Translations under genes and position numbers: made by a program
The notes under the pieces: generated by a model
Database searches by the model: none
What the model saw: only the letters and a program-made list of their open reading frames with translations
What the model was told of the DNA's origin: nothing
Origin: Candidatus Egerieousia excrementavium
GTDB taxonomy: Bacteria > Bacteroidota > Bacteroidia > Bacteroidales > UBA932
Direction: 5' to 3'
DNA length: 10,353 nucleotides
Assembly: GCA_017694275.1 (NCBI GenBank)
Contig: JADINB010000092.1
Location: 1-10,353, forward strand
Shown here: positions 1-7,957 of the stretch, piece after piece
Position numbering within the stretch: position 1 is the first letter of the stretch
Layout: every line of letters starts with the position of its first letter

Positions 1-1
1 G

Positions 2-634
2 CCTGTGCACATTGAGTGTTTCGACAATTCAAATATCCAGGGGACCAATCCGGTTGCTTCGTGCGTGGTGTTCAGAAACGGGAAGCCGAGCAAAAGAGAT
101 TACAGGCATTTCAACATCAAGACCGTAGTAGGAGCAAATGATTTTGCATCAATGCATGAGGTTGTTTACCGGCGTTACAGCAGGATGCTGGCTGAAGGCA
201 GCCCACTGCCCCAACTCATATTGATAGACGGCGGACGCGGGCAACTTAATTTCGCGTGCAAAGCACTCGAAGAGTTAGGGCTTACAGACAAGATAAAGAT
301 TATAGGCATTGCAAAGCGGCTGGAGGAACTTGTAATTCCATCAGACCCTGTTCCACTCTTTCTGGACAAGAACTCGCCATCTCTGAAACTTCTTATGGCC
401 TTACGTGACGAGGCCCACAGATTTGGAATAACCCATCACAGATCTAAAAGAAGCAAAGGGCAGATATCCTCTTCCCTGCGGCAGATTCCAGGTGTCGGAC
501 AGGTTACGGAAGAAAAACTGCTTATGGCTTTCAAAAGTGCCAAACGGGTTGGCGAAGCCTCTCTCGATGACTTGACAGCAGTCGTGGGAAAGAGCCTGGC
601 AGAAAGAATCATGAGTTTCTTTTCCAGACGATAA
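2..634 (+). CDS. uvrC: UvrC, excinuclease ABC subunit C (3' part of the gene only)
   Basis: UvrC makes both incisions flanking a DNA lesion after UvrA/UvrB loading in nucleotide excision repair in the cytoplasm. Only the C-terminal about 210 residues are here; the reading frame is open to the window's left edge, so the GTG at 5 is not the real start. Seen (numbering from codon 5): the RNase H-like endonuclease domain that makes the 5' incision in known UvrC proteins, with ECFDNSNIQG (D7), LILIDGGRGQLN (D75) and RDEAHRFGITHHR (H138). These match the conserved Asp/Asp/His catalytic positions. A helix-hairpin-helix tail follows at about 155-205 (IPGVGQVTEEKLL). Full-length UvrC is about 600 residues, so roughly two thirds (GIY-YIG nuclease and UvrB-binding region) lies outside. 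The last 26 bp overlap the end of the convergent pnuC gene. No intact lesion-specific oddity is visible. Confidence 0.97.
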   Translation, partial: PVHIECFDNSNIQGTNPVASCVVFRNGKPSKRDYRHFNIKTVVGANDFASMHEVVYRRYSRMLAEGSPLPQLILIDGGRGQLNFACKALEELGLTDKIKIIGIAKRLEELVIPSDPVPLFLDKNSPSLKLLMALRDEAHRFGITHHRSKRSKGQISSSLRQIPGVGQVTEEKLLMAFKSAKRVGEASLDDLTAVVGKSLAERIMSFFSRR

Positions 635-1313
635 AGCCGTTCACCGAGTTTACAAGATAAAAGAGCCACATTATTATCATAAGTGCCGAGTGCTCCCCTC
701 CGTTGAGCCAGACAACCACCCACATTGCCACGCTTACGGCATTTACCGCTATCCAAAGAATCCATTGCTCCATATAAGCCTTGACCATCAGCAGCATTGC
801 TATTACAGACAATATCGTTGTAAAGGCATCTTTGTATGGTTGCGGGTCTGAAGTAAACCTGTCGAGCAGCCAGCCTGCAAGCAGGACAAGGAACAACGAG
901 AGTGCAAAAAGCAGGAGACGCTCCCTCCTACCCATTCTGGCGCTCTTTACCAAAGCCTTGTCTTCTCTGCCCTCACTGTTTTTCCCACCATTGTGCCTGA
1001 GCCAGTTCCACCACCCTATGAAGTTCATTGGCAGATAATAAAGAGCATTGAGAGCAGCGTCGCCATACAACTGAGACCTGTATGATATTATGGCATACAG
1101 GGAAACGTTTATTATGCCGAACAGGTAGTTCGACAGGCTGCGCTTTGCAGCCAGCACAACACACAACAACCCTGTAACAGAAGCGATGAAGCCCAAGGCA
1201 TCGAACTGCCCTGCAAGTATGGAATAGAGCAATCCTGAAACGACGACCCCCGCAATAAGAAAGAAATCAAAGGCAGAAAGTGTTCCCTTGCTGAAAAATC
1301 TGTCAAGACGCAT
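609..1313 (-). CDS. pnuC: PnuC, nicotinamide riboside transporter
   Basis: Inner-membrane transporter of the PnuC family, which takes up nicotinamide riboside for NAD salvage. In this family uptake is facilitative and the substrate is trapped inside by phosphorylation. The 234-residue length is normal for PnuC. Seen: a strongly hydrophobic protein with about seven membrane segments, split by a charged loop at about 108-130. Family signatures include NYLFGIINVSLYAI (62-75), QLYGDAALNALYY (81-93), PMNFIGWWNW (95-104) and, in the second half, DAFTTILSVIAMLLM (162-176) followed by EQWILWIAVN (182-191). The ATG at 1313 lies 3 bp after the stop of the upstream metalloprotease-barrel gene, so the two are very probably co-transcribed and perhaps translationally coupled. 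Its 3' end overlaps convergent uvrC. No promoter or riboswitch is visible directly in front of it. Confidence 0.95.
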   Translation of the reverse strand: MRLDRFFSKGTLSAFDFFLIAGVVVSGLLYSILAGQFDALGFIASVTGLLCVVLAAKRSLSNYLFGIINVSLYAIISYRSQLYGDAALNALYYLPMNFIGWWNWLRHNGGKNSEGREDKALVKSARMGRRERLLLFALSLFLVLLAGWLLDRFTSDPQPYKDAFTTILSVIAMLLMVKAYMEQWILWIAVNAVSVAMWVVVWLNGGEHSALMIIMWLFYLVNSVNGFIVWKRNS

Positions 1314-1316
1314 AAG

Positions 1317-4247
1317 CTAGAAAATTGCAACGTTAAACAACATGCCAAAATAGTTTCCGCCGGAATTCAGGCGTCTTGCATAGCGTACACCTATGTCTAC
1401 TGCAGAACCGAGTCTGAAAAGGTTGGTGTTGAACACCAGATCGCAACCTGCGCTGCTATGGCAGACATGACCGGTTCCGGAAGTCTTGACCAGACCTATA
1501 TCTGCAAACGGGATAAGTCTGATTTGCTTTATATAGGCCAGCCAGCCCAGATTCAGCCCGCGCAGGTTGAACGGGATAGCATAATCGGCTGTAAACAGGC
1601 AGTAATTTTCACCGTAGAAATCGGATGTGTAGCCGCGCGGCATATCCAGAAGGTTGTCGGAATAAAAGACTCTATCCTTCACATCATGGAACTGGTATCC
1701 GGCACTCAGCTTTATACCGTGACAAGCCATAATTCCCGGCAGATAAATATACCCGTAGAATTCTCCAACAGAACTGAAATCGCTGTTTCCGGAAAGAGGA
1801 GACAACCCCATTGCCTCAAGGCCGAAGCCCCATTTTGGAAAAACCGCACCTGTTGCCGTTTCCCGCATCTGGTAATAATTCACTCCATAGACCAGCTGCT
1901 GGCGGTTTATGTATTTTTGTCTGGAAAGGCTGAAAAAGTCGTCGTTGCTGTATTGATAGTGTATCTGTGGAGTCATACCACGATACCATCCCCGGCTGTT
2001 GAAAAGAAGAGGAATGTATGCGGTAACAGTCAGATCGGCCAGAGACTTGTCTGTTTTCTCGGCATTGATGCTATAGCCGCCCTGCGTCTGCCTGAAACTG
2101 TATCGGTAACGGTTTTCTTCATTGTAATCGAAACTTACCCTGAATACCGGATACCATCCGGAATACTCGAAACTTGCGTGTGCCGCATGATGTCCGTTTC
2201 TGTATGAATAACCCAACATTGCGAGCGAAGTACCCAGAAGATTCTGGGAATAGAGAGTCGCTCCGAGCGAAAGAATCTCGTAATTATGGTCGAAGTTGGA
2301 ATTTCTTATCTTGTCTACATTCATATAGAAAGGCATCCATGAATGGAAATTGAACAGGTGTGCCCCTTTTCTGTATCTTTTGCTTTCGTATTGTGCAAGA
2401 CTGACATTATAGTCTGAAGGAACATTGCTTGTTTTAAATGTTTTTTTTGCCTGTTCTGCAAGAATTTCTGCTGGCTCATATTTATAATCACTTTTGATTG
2501 AACCATTGGAAAAAGTTACTGTCAGTCCATTATCATTATTGTTCAAAAGTGAAGATTTTACAAGAGCCCTGCCATTCAGGCCAAGCGATGAATAATAAGC
2601 CTCGCCATCATAAATATATGGATCTACCGCTCCGAATTCGGAATTCGTAACCCGGTCGAGGCATCTGTTTTTTACATCGTAAATATAGATATTGTTGACA
2701 CCGTCTATGTCAGAGACAAATACAAGAGTATCGCCATAACTTCTCAAATCGGAGAGAGAAGCGTTTTGTTCTGCAATCTCCCTTGTCCATTTACCGCCAT
2801 GGAGACTGAATATCCCTACTCCGCCTTCTGTTATTACAGTGGCATACCATTTTCCTGCAGCGTATGCCGCAGCCGTTATCTGTCCATGCTCCGGGGCTTC
2901 TGCAAACCCGTATTTCCCGTAATTCTTTCCGTTTAGAAAAACCAGATTGGAACCGCCCTCTTCGGGATATTCCACAACAGCCACCGTATCGGTTCCAGGG
3001 GCTGTCGCAGGATTGTAATAAGACTCCTTTCCTGACAGCGCCCTTATTTTCCCTGATTTCAGCCCGTATGCCATGAGTCTCTGGACAGAACCCATCTCCC
3101 ATCTTGAATCAGGAACCGTTTCTGTCCAAAGGATATCATCTCCGTTTGCCGCAAGGTTGCTTGCAGAAGAGGAGAATGCATGCAGTACCCGTTCGCCGCC
3201 CGATGCGGTAACAAGTACCAGAACACGCGGATTGTCGTAACTGTATCTTACACAGACAACAGAATCCTTTCCTACGACCAGGGGGGAACGGTACTCTGTA
3301 TAATATTTGTTGCCGCTGCCGGCAAGCAGAACGTATTCAGAAAATTTTCCGCGGCTTTTCCACTCCTTTTTCCAATAATCGGCATAATAATCAAACCCCT
3401 TGTAAAAGAGATGACGGCGGGAATATCCTGTAAGTTTTCTGAAATTTCTGTTTACTACGTCTGGATTATAGAACTCCGACGAGATGCCGTTCAAAAGTTT
3501 GCCCGAAAAATTGTAATCACCACTAAGAATCCTTCCTGCAGAAACTATCATATAGCCGAACGGATAGACATCCGGAGTGTAATACTTGTTGGAACCGAAA
3601 TACCAGTGTTCGAAAGAGCGGGTATCCCCACTTATGGCAGCCGCCCTGTGATACTCCAGAAAAGAGGCGCTGCGGCCTCTGCCGCTGCCTGAAAGTTCAG
3701 TCTCAGCCACAACGGCATCGCCTTCAAGAAACCAGCGACGCATATATACCCCCACTCCCAGGCCAGTTATCTGTTCACCGAAAATATATGAAAGTGGCCT
3801 GAACACGCCTTTTGTAAATGGAGCTATCTGCCCTACATGGCGCGACTCGTGCAACGCCAACTGCCTCTCCCACGGCTCGGGATATAACGCGTCTGCCATT
3901 GGCCTGGTATAAAGCTCCATCCGTTTGGGTGCCCATACCACCGTCCCGTTGCTGCGTGTAGTATATGGGTGCAATACTACGTTCATTCTGAAACTTCCCT
4001 TGCGTTCCGCCTCGTCGCGCAGGCCATACATTACCTGCCCGTGAGTGCTCTCGAGCAGCCACATGTAACGCCGCGCCAGTGAATCTATCTTCTCAGGATA
4101 TATGAGCCTGTAGTGGCTGCCTTCCATCTCGCGCCACTTTATGCCTGCCTTAGCAGACCCTGTCATATAATATTGTGCCCCGGCAGAAACGGCAGTTGCC
4201 AGAAATGCCGCCGCAAAGAGGAAAACCGTAAACCTTTTTATCTGCAT
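1317..4247 (-). CDS. Exported gluzincin metalloprotease with propeller-like middle and C-terminal outer-membrane barrel
   Basis: Predicted 976-residue envelope protein; I do not recognise a characterised homologue. Residues 1-25 form a signal peptide (MQIKRFTVFLFAAAFLATAV, then SAGAQ). Residues about 30-300 look like a peptidase of the MA clan: HESRH (133-137) fits HExxH, and WFLEGDAVVAETE (172-184) gives the downstream glutamate ligand (E175) in the WxxEGxA context usual for gluzincins. Residues about 300-600 carry repeated short beta motifs and D-rich turns (e.g. VSDIDGVNNIYIYDV), resembling a TolB/PD40-type propeller. Residues about 655-976 alternate aromatic and polar residues, have many tyrosines and end in Phe (LFNVAIF), as outer-membrane beta-barrels do. 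An in-frame ATG at 4373 would add 42 residues. It would overlap the divergent Na/Pi gene and lie upstream of this gene's promoter, so the ATG at 4247 before the signal peptide is preferred. It is the first gene of an operon with pnuC. Substrate unknown; the fold of the middle part is inferred. Confidence 0.85.
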   Translation of the reverse strand: MQIKRFTVFLFAAAFLATAVSAGAQYYMTGSAKAGIKWREMEGSHYRLIYPEKIDSLARRYMWLLESTHGQVMYGLRDEAERKGSFRMNVVLHPYTTRSNGTVVWAPKRMELYTRPMADALYPEPWERQLALHESRHVGQIAPFTKGVFRPLSYIFGEQITGLGVGVYMRRWFLEGDAVVAETELSGSGRGRSASFLEYHRAAAISGDTRSFEHWYFGSNKYYTPDVYPFGYMIVSAGRILSGDYNFSGKLLNGISSEFYNPDVVNRNFRKLTGYSRRHLFYKGFDYYADYWKKEWKSRGKFSEYVLLAGSGNKYYTEYRSPLVVGKDSVVCVRYSYDNPRVLVLVTASGGERVLHAFSSSASNLAANGDDILWTETVPDSRWEMGSVQRLMAYGLKSGKIRALSGKESYYNPATAPGTDTVAVVEYPEEGGSNLVFLNGKNYGKYGFAEAPEHGQITAAAYAAGKWYATVITEGGVGIFSLHGGKWTREIAEQNASLSDLRSYGDTLVFVSDIDGVNNIYIYDVKNRCLDRVTNSEFGAVDPYIYDGEAYYSSLGLNGRALVKSSLLNNNDNGLTVTFSNGSIKSDYKYEPAEILAEQAKKTFKTSNVPSDYNVSLAQYESKRYRKGAHLFNFHSWMPFYMNVDKIRNSNFDHNYEILSLGATLYSQNLLGTSLAMLGYSYRNGHHAAHASFEYSGWYPVFRVSFDYNEENRYRYSFRQTQGGYSINAEKTDKSLADLTVTAYIPLLFNSRGWYRGMTPQIHYQYSNDDFFSLSRQKYINRQQLVYGVNYYQMRETATGAVFPKWGFGLEAMGLSPLSGNSDFSSVGEFYGYIYLPGIMACHGIKLSAGYQFHDVKDRVFYSDNLLDMPRGYTSDFYGENYCLFTADYAIPFNLRGLNLGWLAYIKQIRLIPFADIGLVKTSGTGHVCHSSAGCDLVFNTNLFRLGSAVDIGVRYARRLNSGGNYFGMLFNVAIF

Positions 4248-4283
4248 AACCGCCTTTTTGCAAAAGTGTGCTTTTATCCCGTA

Positions 4284-4314
4284 CAAATGTAGAGATTGTT
4301 TTTCCCAACTCCAA
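4284..4314 (-). promoter_or_regulatory. Bacteroidetes-type promoter for the metalloprotease-pnuC operon
   Basis: Reading the minus strand, TACATTTG (4291-4284) matches the -7 consensus TAnnTTTG exactly. TTGG (4314-4311) sits 19 bp upstream as an imperfect -33 box. A start about 5-8 bp downstream would give a leader of roughly 30 nt before the ATG at 4247. This supports 4247 rather than 4373 as the start codon. The box positions are seen; activity is inferred. Confidence 0.7.
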
Positions 4315-4332
4315 TTTAAAGAGTTATCTTTG
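4302..4332 (+). promoter_or_regulatory. Bacteroidetes-type promoter for the Na/Pi symporter-NAGPA operon
   Basis: TATCTTTG (4325-4332) matches TAnnTTTG exactly and lies 21 bp before the ATG at 4354, so the leader would be only about 15 nt. The expected -33 region (about 4300-4305) holds only a T-rich tract (TTTTTCC) and no clear TTTG. It is interleaved with the divergent promoter on the other strand. Confidence 0.65.
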
Positions 4333-4353
4333 CACTCACTATAATTTAAACTT

Positions 4354-6048
4354 ATGGGAATCGTTTTAAACATTCTTACCCTTTTAGGTTCTTTGGGGCT
4401 CTTCCTTTACGGAATGACCCTTATGAGCGAGGCATTGCAGAAGGTTGCAGGAGACAAGATGCGCTCTTTTCTCGCCGCAATGACAACAAACTCCGCAAGC
4501 CAGATTTTTACCGGCCTTCTTATTACAGCCATCATCCAGTCTTCAAGCGCAACCACAGTCATGGTGGTAAGTTTTGTAAATGCAGGGCTGCTCTCTCTTG
4601 TCCAGGCCATAGGAGTGATAATGGGTGCAAACATAGGTACAACGGTAACGGCATGGCTTATTGCATTCCTGGGTTTCAAGGCGGATATTTCCATACTCTC
4701 CATTCCCCTTATAAGCATCGGCTTTGTCTTCATGATGTGCAAGGCAAAGAGAAAAAAATCGATAGGAGAACTGATAATAGGTTTTGCACTGCTCTTTCTC
4801 GGGCTTACATTCCTTAAGGATTCCGTTCCGAATCTGGAAAACTCTCCGGAAGTTCTTGCATTCCTGCAAAGCTGGACAGATTTCGGCTTCCTCTCAGTGT
4901 TGCTGTTTGTGGGAATAGGAACGCTGCTGACAATCATACTGCAATCTTCAAGTGCGACCATGGCCCTTACCCTTGTAATGATAAACAACGGATGGATTTC
5001 ATTTGAAATAGGCGCTGCTATGGTTTTAGGCGAAAACATAGGTACCACCATAACGGCCAACATTGCCGCATCCGTAGCGAATACATCTGCAAAGAGGGCT
5101 GCCAGAGGGCACTCCGTATTCAACATTTTCGGAGTAATCTGGGTTCTGATTCTCTACCATCCGTTCCTGTTTGTCGTTTCCAAGATTATAACTGCATTCG
5201 GATGCGACAACCCGCTTGTGGAAGGAGCCTCAAGCGAGAGTCTGCTCTACTCGGTAGCAATGGTACACTCACTGTTCAATATATGCAACACTCTCATTCT
5301 GGTATGGTTTATCCCACAGATAGTAAAACTGGTAACCAAACTCGTCAAGAGCCCCAAGGAGGAAGAGGTTTTCAGGCTCAAATATATTCAGGGTGGCCTG
5401 CTTAATACGGCGGAACTTTCGCTCGGACAGGCTAAGGCAGAGATTATCCACTTTGCCGAACTGTGCCGCCGCCAATATGAATATGCAAAAGAGGCTCTGA
5501 ACACCACCTCCGAAGAGAGGTTCGACCAGCTCTACAAGAAACTTGAACATTATGAACAGATTACAGACCGTGTGGAGTTTGAGATAGCCAAATATCTGAA
5601 TGAAATTGCAGAAGGCCAGTTGAGCGAGGAATCTGGGCGCAAACTGCAGGCCATGTACAAGATAATAAGCGAACTGGAAAGCATCGGCGATTCCGGCTTC
5701 AACATCGCCCGCATTCTCCAGAGACGGAATATTCACGACAAGAGCTTCAACCAGACAATGATAAACAAGCTCAACTACATGACAAAACTTGTAGATGCCG
5801 GATTCGATGCCATGATAGTAAATCTCAAGTCTGAATTCAGCAAGGTAAAGGACATTTCAAACGCCCAGGATGCCGAACAGGATATAAACGAGTATAGGAA
5901 CAACCTCAAGGAGGAGCATCTTCTCAATCTCGAGAACAACACCTACTCATATCTTACAGGTGTCTATTATATGGACCTGATCAACGAATACGAGCATGTT
6001 GGCGACTTTATGATAAACATTTCAGAAGCAATTATAGAAATCAAGTAA
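4354..6048 (+). CDS. Na+/phosphate symporter (NptA/PNaS family) with PhoU-like C-terminal domain
   Basis: Inner-membrane sodium-coupled phosphate carrier of the SLC34/NptA-like PNaS family, 564 residues. Seen: the family's inverted duplication. QSSSATTVMVV (62-72) followed by GANIGTTVTA (91-100) is the first repeat. QSSSATMALTLVM (197-209) followed by GENIGTTITA (226-235) is the second. In known relatives these QSSS elements line the substrate and sodium site. About eight to ten hydrophobic segments lie in residues 1-330. A soluble helical domain (about 350-564) follows, with two PhoU-type ExxxD metal motifs: E442-D446 (ELESIGDSGFNIAR) and E547-D551 (YEHVGDFMINI). This arrangement is common in bacterial family members; the PhoU-like part is presumed regulatory. 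The ATG at 4354 follows a clear -7 box at a short distance, with no Shine-Dalgarno sequence, as usual in this phylum. The next gene starts 4 bp after its stop. Confidence 0.95.
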   Translation: MGIVLNILTLLGSLGLFLYGMTLMSEALQKVAGDKMRSFLAAMTTNSASQIFTGLLITAIIQSSSATTVMVVSFVNAGLLSLVQAIGVIMGANIGTTVTAWLIAFLGFKADISILSIPLISIGFVFMMCKAKRKKSIGELIIGFALLFLGLTFLKDSVPNLENSPEVLAFLQSWTDFGFLSVLLFVGIGTLLTIILQSSSATMALTLVMINNGWISFEIGAAMVLGENIGTTITANIAASVANTSAKRAARGHSVFNIFGVIWVLILYHPFLFVVSKIITAFGCDNPLVEGASSESLLYSVAMVHSLFNICNTLILVWFIPQIVKLVTKLVKSPKEEEVFRLKYIQGGLLNTAELSLGQAKAEIIHFAELCRRQYEYAKEALNTTSEERFDQLYKKLEHYEQITDRVEFEIAKYLNEIAEGQLSEESGRKLQAMYKIISELESIGDSGFNIARILQRRNIHDKSFNQTMINKLNYMTKLVDAGFDAMIVNLKSEFSKVKDISNAQDAEQDINEYRNNLKEEHLLNLENNTYSYLTGVYYMDLINEYEHVGDFMINISEAIIEIK

Positions 6049-6052
6049 TCTT

Positions 6053-6931
6053 ATGAAACTCAGAACATACGTCATTTTATTTCTGTTTGCCGCACTGGCA
6101 CCCGCCCTGCTTCGTGCAGAAGAGAACCGGGACTCTCTCTCCCTTGTTACGGCAGAGTGGAATGAAGAGCAGCTAAACAGAAAAGTAACCTTCAGGCAGG
6201 GGTTCTTTAAAGGAAACCTTTTTGAATCCAACCAGATTATCTCCATAATCGAAATCAAGGGAGCCAAGAAAAAGCGCAATTCTCCGTATTTCGCCTTTGC
6301 CGCTGAAGAAGAACTGACAAGGACATCTGAAATGGCCGTAAAGCACGATGCCCTGGCCGCAGTAAACGGTAACTTCTTTTCGTTCAAAAAACCGCACAAC
6401 AGCGTAGACTACCTGAAAATAAACGGTACTGAAATATGCGGCAACAACGGTGGAGATTCGCGACGCGGTTTCAACCAGACCGGTGTCATGACTATTGACC
6501 GCAAAGGCAGAATCGCCATTCTCAAACCCGATTCTACAGACAAGGAATGGGAACGGATACTTGATGCACCTGATATTATGACCGCAGGCCCTCTGCTTAT
6601 GATTTCCGGCAAAAAGGAACCTTTAGAAGAGAGTTCATTCTATACCACAAGGCATCCCCGTACGGCTGTCGCAATACTTGATAATGGAAACATATTGCTG
6701 GTTACCGTAGACGGCCGCAATGCCATGGCACAGGGAATGAGTCTCGAAGAGTTACAAAGCACGCTCGGATGGCTTGGTGCAAAAGATTTGATAAATCTGG
6801 ACGGAGGAGGCTCAACCACGATGTATATAAAAGGAAAAGAGGTTGTGAACCATCCGTCTGACAATAAAAAACTCGACCACCTTGGAGAGAGGAAAGTAGC
6901 CAATTCACTGCTGCTGCTCTTTGCCGAGTAG
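6053..6931 (+). CDS. Exported phosphodiester glycosidase family protein (NAGPA domain)
   Basis: A 292-residue protein with a signal peptide (MKLRTYVILFLFAALAPALL, cleavage near RAEE, about residue 22), so probably periplasmic. The rest is one NAGPA-type domain, the family of the human uncovering enzyme that removes GlcNAc from a phosphodiester. Seen motifs in family order: AAVNGNFFSF (102-111), GFNQTGVMTIDRKGRIAIL (139-157), MTAGPLLM (176-183), HPRTAVAI (201-208), VDGRNAMAQGMSLEEL (219-234) and NLDGGGSTTMYI (248-259). All core blocks are present, so it looks intact. It is translated 4 bp behind the phosphate symporter gene, in the same operon. One inference is that it frees phosphate-containing groups from extracellular or wall phosphodiesters near a phosphate importer. 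The true substrate is unknown; bacterial members of this family act on varied phosphodiester or glycosidic substrates. A terminator lies 14 bp beyond the stop. Confidence 0.93.
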   Translation: MKLRTYVILFLFAALAPALLRAEENRDSLSLVTAEWNEEQLNRKVTFRQGFFKGNLFESNQIISIIEIKGAKKKRNSPYFAFAAEEELTRTSEMAVKHDALAAVNGNFFSFKKPHNSVDYLKINGTEICGNNGGDSRRGFNQTGVMTIDRKGRIAILKPDSTDKEWERILDAPDIMTAGPLLMISGKKEPLEESSFYTTRHPRTAVAILDNGNILLVTVDGRNAMAQGMSLEELQSTLGWLGAKDLINLDGGGSTTMYIKGKEVVNHPSDNKKLDHLGERKVANSLLLLFAE

Positions 6932-7930
6932 CGAAAGGTATTCTAAAGTCCTGCCGACAGAAGCATCTTTGAGCAGGACTTTTTTATTGCTGTCCAAAAG
7001 ATAGAGGCTTGGGATGGCCCTTATGCCGTAAAGGGTGTTGTCTGCAAAAAGGCTCTGCTCGCCTTTTGCATAAATCCACTCATGAGGAAAATCGCGATAG
7101 CCGGAAAACCACCTTTCACTGTCACCGTCTATATAGAGCGAAAGAATTACAAGCTCGCTGTCTTTTATCATCCCTGCTATCCCGGCATCCTGCTCCAGAA
7201 TCTGCTTTATCTCATTACAGCTCATGCAGCCGGGATTGTTGAAATATATAAGCAGGTATTTACCCTCTGTCGCATAAAGAGTAGTTTCTTTTACAAGAGG
7301 CTGGCTTCCTCCGTTTTCCACCCCATACAGGTAAGTATATGGAAAATCGTTTGCTTTCTGCCCCACACGGTTCAAAAGAGCAAGTTCCAACTGGTATGCA
7401 TACGGAACCTTGCTGAGCGTATCGAGCGCCTCAGAGTTCATTACAGATTCCAGGACTGGAATATACAATTCCTCATCCAAATAGGGGGAATTTGGGTTGT
7501 ATAAATACAGTTCACTGAATTTCAAAAGGTTCATAAGCAATTGCCTTTTCCCGACAACTGCAAGTGAATCTGCCTTTGCAATAAGCTGTCTTTGTAAAGC
7601 CGCCTGTTTTTCTGCATTATTTTCTGTCAGAAGCAATCTAAGATACTCTGCATAGGCCTTTTCAAAAACATTTTCTTCTATTGAAAGCAGCGAAGTATCT
7701 TTTCCCGCTTTTGAAATATATCTGTTCCAGAAGTTTTCCAACAGATACTCTCTTGCAGATTCCAGATTATTCCTTATTGCAAGCGGAATTTCGGCATAAG
7801 GGAAATCCTGCACCTTTTCTGTCTCAGCACATTTTCCGCTCCCGCCGCTGCATCCGACAACCGGAACGCAGAAGAGCAATGCATAAAATAATCTGACCAA
7901 CAAACGGTTAATACCGCTCCCCTTAACCAT
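6905..7930 (-). CDS. Lipoprotein with DUF5106-like N-terminal domain and thioredoxin-like C-terminal domain
   Basis: Predicted 341-residue thiol-redox lipoprotein of the Bacteroidetes type. Seen: a signal peptide with lipobox VVGC (C27), followed by Gly/Ser, so it is probably lipid-anchored in the envelope. A helical region follows at about 45-215; its beginning, EIPLAIRNN and SAREYLLENFWNRY, resembles DUF5106. A thioredoxin-fold domain spans about 215-335, with YLLIYFNNPGCMSCNEIKQ (C235/C238, a CMSC active site) and RAIPSLYLLD (cis-proline P307). Such proteins are thought to reduce or shuffle disulfides in exported proteins; the partner is unknown. The ORF opens three bases earlier with GTG at 7933, but ATG at 7930 is the more likely start. 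The 3' end overlaps NAGPA by 27 bp and contains the terminator of that operon. A TAnnTTTG box lies about 30 bp upstream. The DUF assignment rests on memory of the family. Confidence 0.88.
   Translation of the reverse strand: MVKGSGINRLLVRLFYALLFCVPVVGCSGGSGKCAETEKVQDFPYAEIPLAIRNNLESAREYLLENFWNRYISKAGKDTSLLSIEENVFEKAYAEYLRLLLTENNAEKQAALQRQLIAKADSLAVVGKRQLLMNLLKFSELYLYNPNSPYLDEELYIPVLESVMNSEALDTLSKVPYAYQLELALLNRVGQKANDFPYTYLYGVENGGSQPLVKETTLYATEGKYLLIYFNNPGCMSCNEIKQILEQDAGIAGMIKDSELVILSLYIDGDSERWFSGYRDFPHEWIYAKGEQSLFADNTLYGIRAIPSLYLLDSNKKVLLKDASVGRTLEYLSLLGKEQQQ
6945..6989 (+). terminator. Intrinsic terminator of the symporter-NAGPA operon
   Basis: A perfect 10-bp stem, AAAGTCCTGC (6945-6954) with GCAGGACTTT (6973-6982), has an 18-nt loop. 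On the + strand it runs into TTTTTTATT. It lies just after the NAGPA stop codon but inside the last codons of the opposing lipoprotein gene. On the minus strand no U-tract follows the stem, so it should terminate only the + transcript. Confidence 0.85.
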
Positions 7931-7957
7931 CACTTTTTCGCTTTATAAAACAAACCT

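Noticed and set aside
609..634. A frameshift or broken end at the uvrC/pnuC overlap
   Set aside because: Both proteins end in the normal place for their families, so the 26-bp convergent overlap is ordinary compact gene packing.
1458..2207. A 249-residue + strand open frame
   Set aside because: It is antisense to the barrel-like C-terminus of the large envelope protein, which has clear protein features; the + frame has none.
4248..4373. 42-residue N-terminal extension of the metalloprotease-barrel protein
   Set aside because: It would place the signal peptide internally, overlap the symporter gene and start upstream of the promoter found at 4284-4314.
4407..5126. A 239-residue minus-strand open frame
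   Set aside because: It lies opposite the membrane part of the Na/Pi symporter, whose QSSSAT and NIGTT motifs are unmistakable.
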